Assembly (NCBI GenBank): GCA_913062555.1
Contig: CAJXVU010000025.1
Span: 1 to 54,281 of the forward strand
Origin: an uncultured Bacteroidota bacterium
GTDB taxonomy: Bacteria; Bacteroidota; Bacteroidia; Flavobacteriales; Flavobacteriaceae
DNA: 54,281 nt
Reading direction: 5' to 3'
Part shown: positions 20,840-30,021 of the stretch, one piece after another
Numbering within the stretch: the stretch's first letter is position 1
Layout of the letters: every line of letters starts with the position of its first letter
The notes under the pieces: model-generated
Database searches by the model: none
Told to the model about the DNA's origin: nothing
Seen by the model: the letters and a program-made list of their open reading frames with translations, nothing else
Translations under genes and position numbers: made by a program

Positions 20840-20908
20840 AACAGACTAATTCTCCATATTATTATAGGCATTTGTGCCAATACTTTAGATTCGAGGAAAT
20901 CTTATTTA

Positions 20909-22372
20909 TCACATACCAACTAGGTCGCCTGCTATATCTTTTGAGGGTAAATTTGATTTTCCCATTAAATAAATATCTACTTGACGCGCGGCTTCACGGC
21001 CTTCTGAAATTGCCCATACAATTAAGGATTGTCCGCGACGCATATCGCCAGCGGTAAAGATGTTTGGGATATTTGTTTGGTATTTTCCATAGCTTGCTTT
21101 ATAGTTAGAACGAATATCTCTGTCTAGTCCTAATTGGTCCGCAATCGTGCTTTCTGGGCCTGTAAAACCTAAAGCTAATAAAGCTAACTCACAAGGCCAT
21201 GTTTTTTCGGTGCCTTCAATTTCTAATAACTCAGGACGCTCCCCAGGGATCATTTTCCATTCAACATTTACCGTTTTTAAAGCGGTTAGTTTTCCACTAG
21301 CGTCAGTTACAAATTCCTTGGTATTAATCAGCCAGTTTCTTTCAACGCCTTCTTGATGAGAAGATGATGTTTTTAGCTGTAAGGGCCAATAGGGCCAAGG
21401 TGTGGTTGGAGAACGGTGTCCGGGAGGCTTTGGCATAATCTCAAAATTAATTACCGCTTTTGCGCCTTGACGATTTGAAGTTCCGATACAATCTGAGCCA
21501 GTATCACCACCACCAATTACAATAACATTTTTACCTGTTGCCAATACTTGGTCTTTGATTTCTTGTCCAAAAACCACTTTTGTTTGTTGTGTTAAGAAAT
21601 CCATAGCTTGTACTACACCATCGGCATCAATTCCCGGTGTTGGTAAGCTTCTTCTCGCAGTCGCTCCACCACATAAAACAACGGCGTCAAAATCTTTTAA
21701 TTCTTTTACATCGTAATTTACACCAACATTTACATTTGTTTTAAAACTAATGCCTTCAGCTTTTAAAATGGCAACACGGCGATCGATAATGCCTTTTTCC
21801 ATTTTAAAGTTGGGTATTCCGTAACGTAGTAATCCTCCAACTGCATCGTCTCTTTCAAAAACTGTAACGATATGTCCGGCTCTGTTTAATTGTTGTGCAG
21901 CAGCTAATCCTGCAGGTCCAGATCCAACAACAGCAATTGTTTTTCCTGTTCTATTTTTGGGGGGTTGTGGTTTGATCCAGCCTTCTTTAAAAGCACGTTC
22001 GACAATGTTCTTTTCTAAATTTTCTATTGAAACCGGGTCCTCAATAATTCCTAATACACATGATTTTTCACATGGTGCTGGACAGAGCCGTCCTGTGAAT
22101 TCAGGAAAATTATTTGTTGAATGCAATATCCACGATGCTTTTTGCCATTCACCCTGATGTACCATATGGTTAAAATCGGGGATTAGATTTCCTAGCGGGC
22201 AACTACTATGACAAAAAGGGATGCCGCAATCCATGCAACGAGACCCCTGTTTTTCTATATCAGTATCACTTAATGCTACTGTAAACTCTTTATAATGTTT
22301 TACACGATCTTTTACAGGCGTGTATCTCTCATCTTTTCTTTCGAACTCTTTAAAACCTGTTGCTTTTCCCAT
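20909..22372 (-). CDS. gltD: Glutamate synthase small (beta) subunit
   Basis: A 487-residue FAD- and iron-sulfur subunit that passes NAD(P)H electrons to GltB. The N-terminal ferredoxin-like cysteines are RCMDCGIPFCHSSCPLGN (about 43-60) and LCPAPCEKSCVLG. The FAD site is VVGSGPAGLAAAQQL (about 148-162) and the NAD(P)H site is IVIGGGDTGSDCIGTS. The C-terminus has FTAGDMRRGQSLIVWAISEGREAA. It follows gltB with a one-base gap, so the two form an operon. Confidence 0.96.
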   Translation of the reverse strand: MGKATGFKEFERKDERYTPVKDRVKHYKEFTVALSDTDIEKQGSRCMDCGIPFCHSSCPLGNLIPDFNHMVHQGEWQKASWILHSTNNFPEFTGRLCPAPCEKSCVLGIIEDPVSIENLEKNIVERAFKEGWIKPQPPKNRTGKTIAVVGSGPAGLAAAQQLNRAGHIVTVFERDDAVGGLLRYGIPNFKMEKGIIDRRVAILKAEGISFKTNVNVGVNYDVKELKDFDAVVLCGGATARRSLPTPGIDADGVVQAMDFLTQQTKVVFGQEIKDQVLATGKNVIVIGGGDTGSDCIGTSNRQGAKAVINFEIMPKPPGHRSPTTPWPYWPLQLKTSSSHQEGVERNWLINTKEFVTDASGKLTALKTVNVEWKMIPGERPELLEIEGTEKTWPCELALLALGFTGPESTIADQLGLDRDIRSNYKASYGKYQTNIPNIFTAGDMRRGQSLIVWAISEGREAARQVDIYLMGKSNLPSKDIAGDLVGM

Positions 22373-22373
22373 C

Positions 22374-25300
22374 TTATGCTGTTGTTAATTCTTCAACCAT
22401 TTGCTCCTCTGTCTCTAAGCGTTTTAATGCTTTTTTGTATTCTATAGGCATGACTCTTACAAAGTGACTTAGGCTCATGTCCCAGTTCGACAATAATTCT
22501 TTTCCACGGTTACTATTTGTGTAGGCGACGTGCTTCTCTATTAAAGCTTTTAAATCGGCGGCATCATCTATTGTAATATCTTCAAATTCAATAGTTTCGG
22601 TGTTACAAGGGCCGTTTTTGAATTTGTTTTCGGGGTCAAATACATACGCAATACCTCCGCTCATTCCAGCTGCAAAATTTCGACCTGTATTACCTAATAC
22701 AATTACTTTTCCGCCTGTCATATATTCACAACAATGATCTCCAACACCCTCAACAATTGCTGTAGCACCAGAGTTACGAACTGCAAATCGTTCGCCCGCG
22801 ATACCATTTATATATGCTTCTCCTTCAACGGCTCCAAATAAACAAACATTACCAACTATGATATTGTTTTCTGCTAGGAAATCTGCTTTGGCGGGTTTTT
22901 TAATGATTAATTTGGCACCCGATAATCCTTTGCCTAAATAATCATTGGTATTTCCTGCGAGATTAAAAGTTAGTCCATGTGCACCAAAAGCTCCGAAACT
23001 TTGTCCAGCAGAGCCGGTAAAATTGATATTTAAGGTGTCTTCAGGTAATCCCAGATGACCATATTTTTTTGAAATCTCATTACTTACAATTGCTCCAACC
23101 GTACGATCTGTATTGCAAATAGGATAAGCTAAGGTCATTTTCTCTTTTCTATATAATGCTCTATGCGAATCTGTTAAAATCTGAAAATCCAGTACATCTT
23201 CTAAAACGTGGTCTTGCTGTTCAGAGTTTTTAACTTCCATTTCGCTATAAATGGCTGGTCTATGTAAGATTGAAGATAAATCTAAGCCTTTTGCTTTATA
23301 GTGTTTAATGGCTTTTTTTGCATTTATTTTATGTGTTTGGCCAATCATTTCTTCCATAGTTCTATATCCCAAACTGGCCATTATGCCTCTTAATTCTTCC
23401 GCTATGTAGTAGAAAAAATTAATAACATGTTCAGGTGTGCCTTTAAAGTTTTTACGTAATTCTTTGTCTTGAGTGGCGATGCCAACAGGACAAGTATTTA
23501 AATGGCATTTTCGCATCATGATACAGCCTGAGGCGACTAAAGGAGCCGTTGCGAAACCAAACTCTTCGGCACCTAGTAGTGCAGCAATAGCTACGTCGCG
23601 TCCGGTTTTTAATTGCCCATCACATTCAACGACAATTCTACTTCTTAATTTATTTAAAACTAGGGTCTGTTGAGCTTCTGCTAATCCAAGTTCCCAAGGT
23701 AATCCTGCGTGTTTTAAAGAGGTTAAAGGAGAAGCTCCTGTGCCACCGTCATAGCCTGAAATCAATACGACGTCTGCTTTGGCTTTTGCTACGCCAGCAG
23801 CAATAGTACCAACACCAACTTCTGAGACTAGTTTTACATTAATTCTAGCTTTACGATTTGCGTTTTTTAAATCGTAAATCAATTGTGCTAAATCCTCAAT
23901 GGAATAAATATCGTGATGAGGAGGTGGTGAAATCAGTCCTACATAGGGTGTAGAATTACGTGCAGCTGCAATCCATGGTAATACTTTTTCACCAGGTAAT
24001 TGTCCGCCTTCTCCAGGTTTTGCACCTTGAGCCATTTTAATTTGAATTTCTTTTGCATTGGTGAGGTAATGTGAGGTGACCCCAAATCGTCCGGAGGCGA
24101 CTTGTTTTATAGCTGAATTTCGGCTATCTCCATTGACGTCTGGCTGAAAACGTTTTCTATCTTCTCCACCTTCACCAGAATTAGATTTCCCCCCAATTCG
24201 GTTCATGGCAATAGCTAAGTTTTCATGAGCTTCTCTTGAGATAGACCCATAAGACATGGCTCCCGTTTTAAATCGTTTCACGATGTTTGTCCAGGGCTCT
24301 ACTTCGTCTAAAGGAATAGGGTCTAGATTATCAAATTCAAATAAGCCACGAATGGTCATTAAATTTTCTGATTGTTCGTTTATAGTATTTGCATAAACAT
24401 CATAACTTGCTTGGTCGCTTAGCCTAACAGCTTGTTGCAATTTCGCAATAGTTGTTGGGTTGAACATGTGTCTTTCACCATTCCGTCTCCATCTGTAATC
24501 ACCTCCAATATTTAATCCTAATCGTCGGTCTATTAAAGTATTTGGATAGGCGTATTTATAACGTTCATTAATTTCTTTTTCGATTTCATATAGCCCAATA
24601 CCTTCTATTCTTGAAGCTGTATATGGGAAGTATTTTTCAACAAATTGAGAATTGAATCCTACGATTTCAAATATTTGAGAACCTCTGTATGAATGTAGGG
24701 TCGAGATTCCAATTTTATTCATAACCTTTAAAATTCCTTTTCCGATGGCTTTGTTAAAATTATCAACTGCTTTTTGTTCATCCATTCCGGTAATGAATCC
24801 TTCTTTCACTTGCATTCTGATAATTTCATTCACCATATATGGATTAATAGCACTGGCGCCATAACCAAATAAGGTTGCAAAATGATGAGGTTCGCGAGGT
24901 TCAGCAGATTCGATAATAATATCGAAGTAAGACCGCTTACGTAATCGATTCATTTGATGATTTACATATGAACAAGCAAGTAATGCAGGAATAGGAGCGA
25001 ATGTTTTGTTTACACCTCTGTCTGATAAAATGATGATATTAGTTCCCCTATCTAAAGCTTTTGTAATTTGAACGATAATCTCTTCTAATGCATCTTCTAA
25101 TCCATTAAGGCCATGCGCTTTTTGATATAGCATTTCTATAGTCTCAGCCTTAAAACTTTCAATAGAGATACTTCTTATTTTCTCTAAATCGGCATTTGAA
25201 ATTACTGGATTTTGTATTCTTAGTTTTCTGCATTGTCTTTCTGTAATGCTAAAGATGTTTCTGTCTTTACCAAGATTTAAGCTTATATCTGTTACAATTT

Positions 25301-26894
25301 CTTCACGAATCCCATCTAAAGGGGGATTCGTTACTTGTGCGAATAATTGTTTAAAATAGTTTGAAATGAGTTGAGGCTTATCTGATAAAACAGCCAATGG
25401 TGTATCTGTTCCCATAGATCCTAAGGCTTCTTTTCCAGCTTGAGCCATTGGAGTGATAACTTCTTGAATATCTTCAATGGTGTAATTGAATAGACGTTGT
25501 CTCGTTTTTATATCGATGGTCTCGATCGGGCAAGTTTCATTGTTGTAAGGGACGTCCTTTAAATGCAGTCTTGTTTTGGCTAGCCATTCTTTATATGGTC
25601 TTTCAGAAACAATCTTGCTTTTAATTTCTTCGTCATTAATAATACGCCCTTCATTCATGTCTACTAAGAACATTTTTCCTGGTTCCAATCTGCCATGTCT
25701 TTCAACATCTTCATCGGCAATATCAACTACTCCAATTTCTGAAGCCATAATTAGCTTACCGCTTTTGGTAATGGTATAACGAGAGGGTCTTAATCCATTA
25801 CGATCTAGTAAGGCTCCTATATAATCACCATCTGTAAAAGGTACAGAAGCAGGGCCATCCCATGGTTCCATGATGCAAGCATTGTACTCATAAAATGCTT
25901 TTCTTTCCTCAGACATAGTTTTGTGTTTTTCCCAAGCTTCAGGAATCATCATCATCATGACTTCAGGTAAAGATCGATTGGTGTGAGTCAATAATTCTAC
26001 AACCATATCCATAGAAGCAGAATCTGATTTCCCAGGTAATATGATTGGAAATAATTTATCAATTTGAGGGCCAAAGACTTCACTTTTCATTATTTCTTCA
26101 CGAACACGCATTCTACTTACATTACCCCGTAAAGTGTTAATTTCTCCATTTTGACACATAAACCTAAAAGGCTGTGCCAGCTCCCAAGTTGGCATTGTGT
26201 TGGTGGAAAAACGTTGATGTACCAAAGCGAGTCGTGTTACCAAATCAGTTTGTTGTAAATCGGTGTAGTACGGACCGATATCTTCAGGCATTATTATCCC
26301 TTTATATATTAAGGTGGTATTGGATAAGCTTGGGAGGTAAAAATAAGTGCTCTGAGACATTTTAGAAGCCGCTATGGTATGCTCTGTAATTTTACGTGCA
26401 GCATATAATTTTGCTTTAAAAACAGCATCACTTATTGCTGCTGTTTTGCCAATAAATAGTTGTTCAATATTTGGTTCGGAAGCTAAAGCAATTTCTCCTA
26501 AATATGAGGAATTCACAGGCACTGTTCTCCATCCTATAATAGAAAGTCCTTGTGCTAGAACTTCTTTTTCAAAGATGTCTCTGCAAGTTTTATATTGGTT
26601 TTTGTTTTTTGGTAAAAAAACCATTCCAACAGCATATTCTCTTGGAGCAGGTAATTCAAACGAACAGATTCTTTTAAAATAGTCATGAGGAATATCAATT
26701 AATAAACCAGCACCATCACCGGTCTTACCATCTGAGCTTACGCCTCCTCGATGTGCTAGCTTTACTAGAATTTCTAATGCATCATGAATTATTTGGTTTG
26801 TTTTCTCTCCTTTGAGATTACAGATAAAGCCTGCTCCGCAGTTTTCGTGTTCAAATTCTGGTAAATACATACCCTGTTTCTTCAACATAATCAT
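22374..26894 (-). CDS. gltB: Glutamate synthase large (alpha) subunit
   Basis: A 1506-residue enzyme that, with GltD, converts glutamine and 2-oxoglutarate to two glutamates. The class II amidotransferase domain begins at Cys19 ([14 protein letters not shown]), which becomes the N-terminal nucleophile after removal of a short propeptide. The central domain, the FMN/TIM-barrel synthase domain ([33 protein letters not shown]) and the [3Fe-4S] ligands [20 protein letters not shown] follow. The C-terminal GXGXG beta-helix carries [14 protein letters not shown]. An in-frame ATG at 26888 is an alternative start. It diverges from the porin-PII-amt operon. Confidence 0.97.
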   Translation of the reverse strand: MIMLKKQGMYLPEFEHENCGAGFICNLKGEKTNQIIHDALEILVKLAHRGGVSSDGKTGDGAGLLIDIPHDYFKRICSFELPAPREYAVGMVFLPKNKNQYKTCRDIFEKEVLAQGLSIIGWRTVPVNSSYLGEIALASEPNIEQLFIGKTAAISDAVFKAKLYAARKITEHTIAASKMSQSTYFYLPSLSNTTLIYKGIIMPEDIGPYYTDLQQTDLVTRLALVHQRFSTNTMPTWELAQPFRFMCQNGEINTLRGNVSRMRVREEIMKSEVFGPQIDKLFPIILPGKSDSASMDMVVELLTHTNRSLPEVMMMMIPEAWEKHKTMSEERKAFYEYNACIMEPWDGPASVPFTDGDYIGALLDRNGLRPSRYTITKSGKLIMASEIGVVDIADEDVERHGRLEPGKMFLVDMNEGRIINDEEIKSKIVSERPYKEWLAKTRLHLKDVPYNNETCPIETIDIKTRQRLFNYTIEDIQEVITPMAQAGKEALGSMGTDTPLAVLSDKPQLISNYFKQLFAQVTNPPLDGIREEIVTDISLNLGKDRNIFSITERQCRKLRIQNPVISNADLEKIRSISIESFKAETIEMLYQKAHGLNGLEDALEEIIVQITKALDRGTNIIILSDRGVNKTFAPIPALLACSYVNHQMNRLRKRSYFDIIIESAEPREPHHFATLFGYGASAINPYMVNEIIRMQVKEGFITGMDEQKAVDNFNKAIGKGILKVMNKIGISTLHSYRGSQIFEIVGFNSQFVEKYFPYTASRIEGIGLYEIEKEINERYKYAYPNTLIDRRLGLNIGGDYRWRRNGERHMFNPTTIAKLQQAVRLSDQASYDVYANTINEQSENLMTIRGLFEFDNLDPIPLDEVEPWTNIVKRFKTGAMSYGSISREAHENLAIAMNRIGGKSNSGEGGEDRKRFQPDVNGDSRNSAIKQVASGRFGVTSHYLTNAKEIQIKMAQGAKPGEGGQLPGEKVLPWIAAARNSTPYVGLISPPPHHDIYSIEDLAQLIYDLKNANRKARINVKLVSEVGVGTIAAGVAKAKADVVLISGYDGGTGASPLTSLKHAGLPWELGLAEAQQTLVLNKLRSRIVVECDGQLKTGRDVAIAALLGAEEFGFATAPLVASGCIMMRKCHLNTCPVGIATQDKELRKNFKGTPEHVINFFYYIAEELRGIMASLGYRTMEEMIGQTHKINAKKAIKHYKAKGLDLSSILHRPAIYSEMEVKNSEQQDHVLEDVLDFQILTDSHRALYRKEKMTLAYPICNTDRTVGAIVSNEISKKYGHLGLPEDTLNINFTGSAGQSFGAFGAHGLTFNLAGNTNDYLGKGLSGAKLIIKKPAKADFLAENNIIVGNVCLFGAVEGEAYINGIAGERFAVRNSGATAIVEGVGDHCCEYMTGGKVIVLGNTGRNFAAGMSGGIAYVFDPENKFKNGPCNTETIEFEDITIDDAADLKALIEKHVAYTNSNRGKELLSNWDMSLSHFVRVMPIEYKKALKRLETEEQMVEELTTA

Positions 26895-27201
26895 CTTTTT
26901 TAATAGTAAGAGTACCTGGTTTTAAAGCTAATATAGAGAGTTGGTTTTGAATAATAACAAGGTATAATTCATTATTCCGATATTGAAAATATACAGCCTT
27001 TTAAATCCGTATTCTACATTTTCATCATAGTGTTTTTGTTAAATATATAATTGAAAAATCATATCAAAAACAAGGTTGTTATAAAATAAGTTTATTAAAA
27101 ATCGATTTTTAACAAATTAAAATCATTGAAATGTTGAAAACATTAAAAATTCATCAATCACTAATTGTGGAATTGTTAAAAAATGTAGTTATGATTTTTA
27201 A

Positions 27202-27221
27202 ACCCTATAAAAAATTGGGGT
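27202..27221. promoter_or_regulatory. Imperfect palindrome, distal operator candidate
   Basis: ACCCTATAAAAAATTGGGGT: ACCC/GGGT arms in a 20-bp site like the one at 27254-27273. Its centre is 52 bp (about five DNA turns) from that of the second site and near -90 relative to the predicted porin start point. Confidence 0.5.
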
Positions 27222-27253
27222 AAAATTACAAATATGGTAAAAATTAATTGCAG

Positions 27254-27273
27254 ACCCCTATAAAATTAGGGGT
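27254..27273. promoter_or_regulatory. Perfect-arm palindrome, proximal operator candidate
   Basis: ACCCCTATAAAATTAGGGGT has perfect 7-bp arms (ACCCCTA/TAGGGGT). It overlaps the place where a -33 element of the porin promoter should be (none is visible), so a bound protein could either replace it as activator or block it. Confidence 0.55.
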
Positions 27274-27289
27274 AAATGTTTTTTTAATA

Positions 27290-27297
27290 TAGTTTTG
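27290..27297 (+). promoter_or_regulatory. -7 box (TAGTTTTG) of the porin-PII-amt operon
   Basis: A full match to TAnnTTTG, 28 bases before the porin ATG. It predicts a start point near 27301. No TTG lies at the -33 position, which fits an activator-dependent promoter. Confidence 0.5.
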
Positions 27298-27325
27298 TCC
27301 TCGAACTAATCAAAAAACAACAATT

Positions 27326-28309
27326 ATGAAAAAATTATTTACAATTGTAATGATATTTACAATTTCGATCGTATTTGCTCAGGAAGAAGCTGAAGAAAAG
27401 AAGACATTTGATATTAGCGGAAGCGTTGATGCTTACTACAGGGCTAATTTAACTGCGCCGAATGATGAGAATCAAATCTCTCCGGGAACATCATTTGCAG
27501 ACTTGTCTGGGTTCTCACTTGGAATGGCAAATGTAATTGCCAGTTATGAAGGCGAAAAAGTAGGTTTTGTTGCCGATTTGGTATTTGGCCCAAAAGGAGA
27601 AGCTGCTAGTAATACTGTGCTTAATCAAATTTATGCCTATTGGAATGTTAGTGAAACCGTAACCTTAACTATGGGAAAGTTCAATACTTTTTTAGGTTAT
27701 GAAGTTATTGCTCCAGCCGGAAATTTTAACTACAGTACCTCATATTTGTTTTCTAATGGACCGTTTTCTCATACTGGAATAAAAGCGGATTTTCAACTCT
27801 CAGAAGATTTTAGCCTCATGTTAGGTCTAATGAACCAGACTGATGTGACTGAATTTAATCCAGATGGCAGTTATGCTTTAGGTGCTCAATTAGGGTATTC
27901 AGATCAATATTTAAACCTATTGTATGATAGTGCAGGCTTAGGATTTGAAATTGATTATACCGGAGGGTTTGATCTTTCAGACTCCTTTTTCCTTGGTCTT
28001 AATGCGGCCTATGCAGATAACGATGGCGAAGGATTTTCAGGTGTGGCATTATACCCTCAGTTAGCCACTTCGGATAACTTTTCAATAGGATTACGTGGTG
28101 AGTATTTTGAAACTAGAAGTGATTTTATAAGTGATGATCCAAGTGTTTTTGCTGTAACACTTACAGGTAGTTTTACTGTTGATGATTTAATTATCAAACC
28201 TGAGATTAGATTAGATAGCTGGTCTGATGATTTTTATATCGATTCAGACTTAGCGCCTACAAGTAACTTAGGGTCGTTTGTGCTGGCTGCCATATATACT
28301 TTTAACTAA
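27326..28309 (+). CDS. Outer-membrane beta-barrel porin, nitrogen-operon associated
   Basis: 327 residues with a signal peptide (MKKLFTIVMIFTISIVFAQ), then an acidic linker and a repeated amphipathic-strand pattern to the end. Examples are FDISGSVDAYYRANLTAP, VTLTMGKFNTFLGYEVIAPAGNFNYS and the final aromatic strand GSFVLAAIYTFN, typical of barrel insertion signals. It resembles the flavobacterial 'putative porin / OmpL-like beta-barrel porin-2' group. Its place directly before PII and Amt suggests that it lets ammonium or small nitrogen compounds across the outer membrane when nitrogen is scarce; this is inference from context. Confidence 0.82.
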   Translation: MKKLFTIVMIFTISIVFAQEEAEEKKTFDISGSVDAYYRANLTAPNDENQISPGTSFADLSGFSLGMANVIASYEGEKVGFVADLVFGPKGEAASNTVLNQIYAYWNVSETVTLTMGKFNTFLGYEVIAPAGNFNYSTSYLFSNGPFSHTGIKADFQLSEDFSLMLGLMNQTDVTEFNPDGSYALGAQLGYSDQYLNLLYDSAGLGFEIDYTGGFDLSDSFFLGLNAAYADNDGEGFSGVALYPQLATSDNFSIGLRGEYFETRSDFISDDPSVFAVTLTGSFTVDDLIIKPEIRLDSWSDDFYIDSDLAPTSNLGSFVLAAIYTFN

Positions 28310-28325
28310 CATAAATTCAATACAA

Positions 28326-28664
28326 ATGAAGAAAATTGAAGCAATTATTAGAAAATCCAAATATCGTGCAGTCAAAGAATCGTTGCATGAAGTTGGTGTA
28401 AATTTTTTCTCTTACTGGGATGTTACCGGACTAGGCAATGAAAAAGTAGGACATGTTTATAGAGGCGTAGCCTATAGTACCAGTGATATACAACGTAGAT
28501 ATATATCTATAGTGGTTAATAATGATTTTGAAGAGGTAACCATAAAGGCAATTTTAGAGTCGGCTTCAACAGGTGAAGTTGGTGATGGAAAAATCTTTGT
28601 GTCTAACGTCGAGGAGTGTTATAGAATACGAACAGGAGAAAAGGGTGGAGACACTTTAAAGTAA
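28326..28664 (+). CDS. glnK: PII nitrogen regulatory protein
   Basis: 112 residues from the ATG at 28326; the frame is open to 28278, but that would overlap the porin end. It is a PII trimer subunit. The start KKIEAIIRKSKYRAVKESL is standard. The T-loop keeps the two tyrosines (GHVYRGVAYSTSDIQRR, Tyr45 and Tyr50, equivalent to Tyr46 and Tyr51), but the loop after them differs from the proteobacterial EYVVDFLPK form. The C-terminal signature GDGKIFVSNVEECYRIRTGE is intact. It lies 21 bases before amt, the usual GlnK-AmtB arrangement in which PII plugs the channel. Uridylylation cannot be assumed. Confidence 0.92.
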   Translation: MKKIEAIIRKSKYRAVKESLHEVGVNFFSYWDVTGLGNEKVGHVYRGVAYSTSDIQRRYISIVVNNDFEEVTIKAILESASTGEVGDGKIFVSNVEECYRIRTGEKGGDTLK

Positions 28665-28685
28665 GAATCAATCAAAAATATAATT

Positions 28686-29924
28686 ATGGAATTATTAACA
28701 ACAAATAATGTATGGATGATGATCTGTACAGCACTCGTTTTCTTTATGCACTTAGGTTTTGCCTTTTTAGAAATTGGGTTAACAAGACAAAAAAACACTT
28801 TAAATATTCTTTTTAAGAACATTTTTATAATAACCATTGGGTTGCTACTATATTGCTTAGTTGGTTTCAATTTGATGTATCCTGGATTCGCTGAAGGCGC
28901 ACTTGGTGTTGTTGGGTTTGCAGGATTTGGTTTGGAAGCACCTTTAATTGATGGAGTGCTTGATTTAGCGTATAATGAAGGCTATACATATTGGACCGAC
29001 TTTTTGTTTCAAGGCATGTTTGCCGCTACGGCCGCAACTATAGTTTCTGGAGCAGTTGCAGAACGTATGAAAATTGGGCCTTTTATGATATTTACCGTGA
29101 TTTATGTTGGTGTTATATACCCAATCGCTGGTTCATGGAAATGGGGTGGTGGTTTTTTAGATAATTTAGAAACGCCATTTTATGACTTCGCAGGTTCTAC
29201 CTTAGTGCACTCGGTAGGTGGTTGGGCAGCTTTGGTAGCAGTGTGTTTATTAGGAGCGCGTATTGGTAAATTTAAGAATGGAATTTTGCAAGCCATTCCT
29301 GGTCATAATATTCCATTAGCAACTGCTGGAGTATTAATACTTTGGTTAGGTTGGTTTGGTTTTAATGGAGGATCGGTACTTTCGGCTGACCCATCATTGA
29401 CTTCTTTAACTTTAGTGACGACTTGTTTGGCCGCTGCATCTGGAGGTGTGGTAGCTGCAATCGTATCGTTTTTGAAATTTAAGAATCTCGATTTAACCAT
29501 GTTTTTGAATGGTATTTTAGGGGGGCTAGTTGGGATAACTGCAGGAGCAGACCAAATGAGTCCAACTGATGCTATTTTAATTGGTGCAATTGCAGGGGCA
29601 ATTATTGTGTTTGCAGTGTCATTAATTGATAAGTTGAAATTAGATGATCCAGTGGGCGCAATTGCGGTTCACTTGGTATGTGGTATTTGGGGGACTTTGG
29701 CTGTTGGTATATTTGGGAACCTCGCTGGATTAGACCAATTTTTAAGTCAGTTAATAGGCGTAGGGTCTTATGCGGCTATTTGCATAGTATCCTCATTTGT
29801 TATTATATATACACTTAAGAAAACAGTTGGAATACGAGTTTCTGAAAAAGAAGAATTAGAAGGCTTAGATGCTCACGAGCATGGGATGAGCGCTTACTCA
29901 GACTTTAGAATGAATGAGCATTAA
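28686..29924 (+). CDS. amt: Ammonium transporter
   Basis: A 412-residue Amt/MEP/Rh channel with about 11 membrane helices. Signatures are FAFLEIGLTRQKN, DFLFQGMFAATAATIVSGAVAER, DFAGSTLVHSVGGWAALVA (pore His), WLGWFGFNGGS and GAIAVHLVCGIWGTLAVGIFG (second pore His). It appears to lack the signal peptide seen in some family members. The C-terminal tail is short. It is the last gene of the porin-PII-amt operon and is closed by a strong terminator. Confidence 0.95.
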   Translation: MELLTTNNVWMMICTALVFFMHLGFAFLEIGLTRQKNTLNILFKNIFIITIGLLLYCLVGFNLMYPGFAEGALGVVGFAGFGLEAPLIDGVLDLAYNEGYTYWTDFLFQGMFAATAATIVSGAVAERMKIGPFMIFTVIYVGVIYPIAGSWKWGGGFLDNLETPFYDFAGSTLVHSVGGWAALVAVCLLGARIGKFKNGILQAIPGHNIPLATAGVLILWLGWFGFNGGSVLSADPSLTSLTLVTTCLAAASGGVVAAIVSFLKFKNLDLTMFLNGILGGLVGITAGADQMSPTDAILIGAIAGAIIVFAVSLIDKLKLDDPVGAIAVHLVCGIWGTLAVGIFGNLAGLDQFLSQLIGVGSYAAICIVSSFVIIYTLKKTVGIRVSEKEELEGLDAHEHGMSAYSDFRMNEH

Positions 29925-29945
29925 TAATGGTTAGTTAATGTATTT

Positions 29946-29983
29946 AAAAACCCTCGGAGTTATTAACTTCGAGGGTTTTTTTT
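29946..29983. terminator. Bidirectional terminator between amt and ppc
   Basis: The stem AAAACCCTCGGAGT / ACTTCGAGGGTTTT has one wobble and a TATTA loop, followed by a T8 tract, and lies between convergent genes. Confidence 0.92.
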
Positions 29984-30021
29984 ATGCTCAATTTTTTAGT
30001 GAAAATAAGGTAAATAGGAAA

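Larger units (their letters stand above)
26895..27325. other. 431-base divergent intergenic region, gltBD / porin-PII-amt
   Basis: A gene-free, very AT-rich control region. The half near the porin holds two 20-bp palindromes (27202-27221 and 27254-27273) and a -7 box (27290-27297), described separately. In the half near gltB only a weak TAGCTTTA-like box was seen on the minus strand. No ORF or RNA gene was recognised. Confidence 0.7.
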
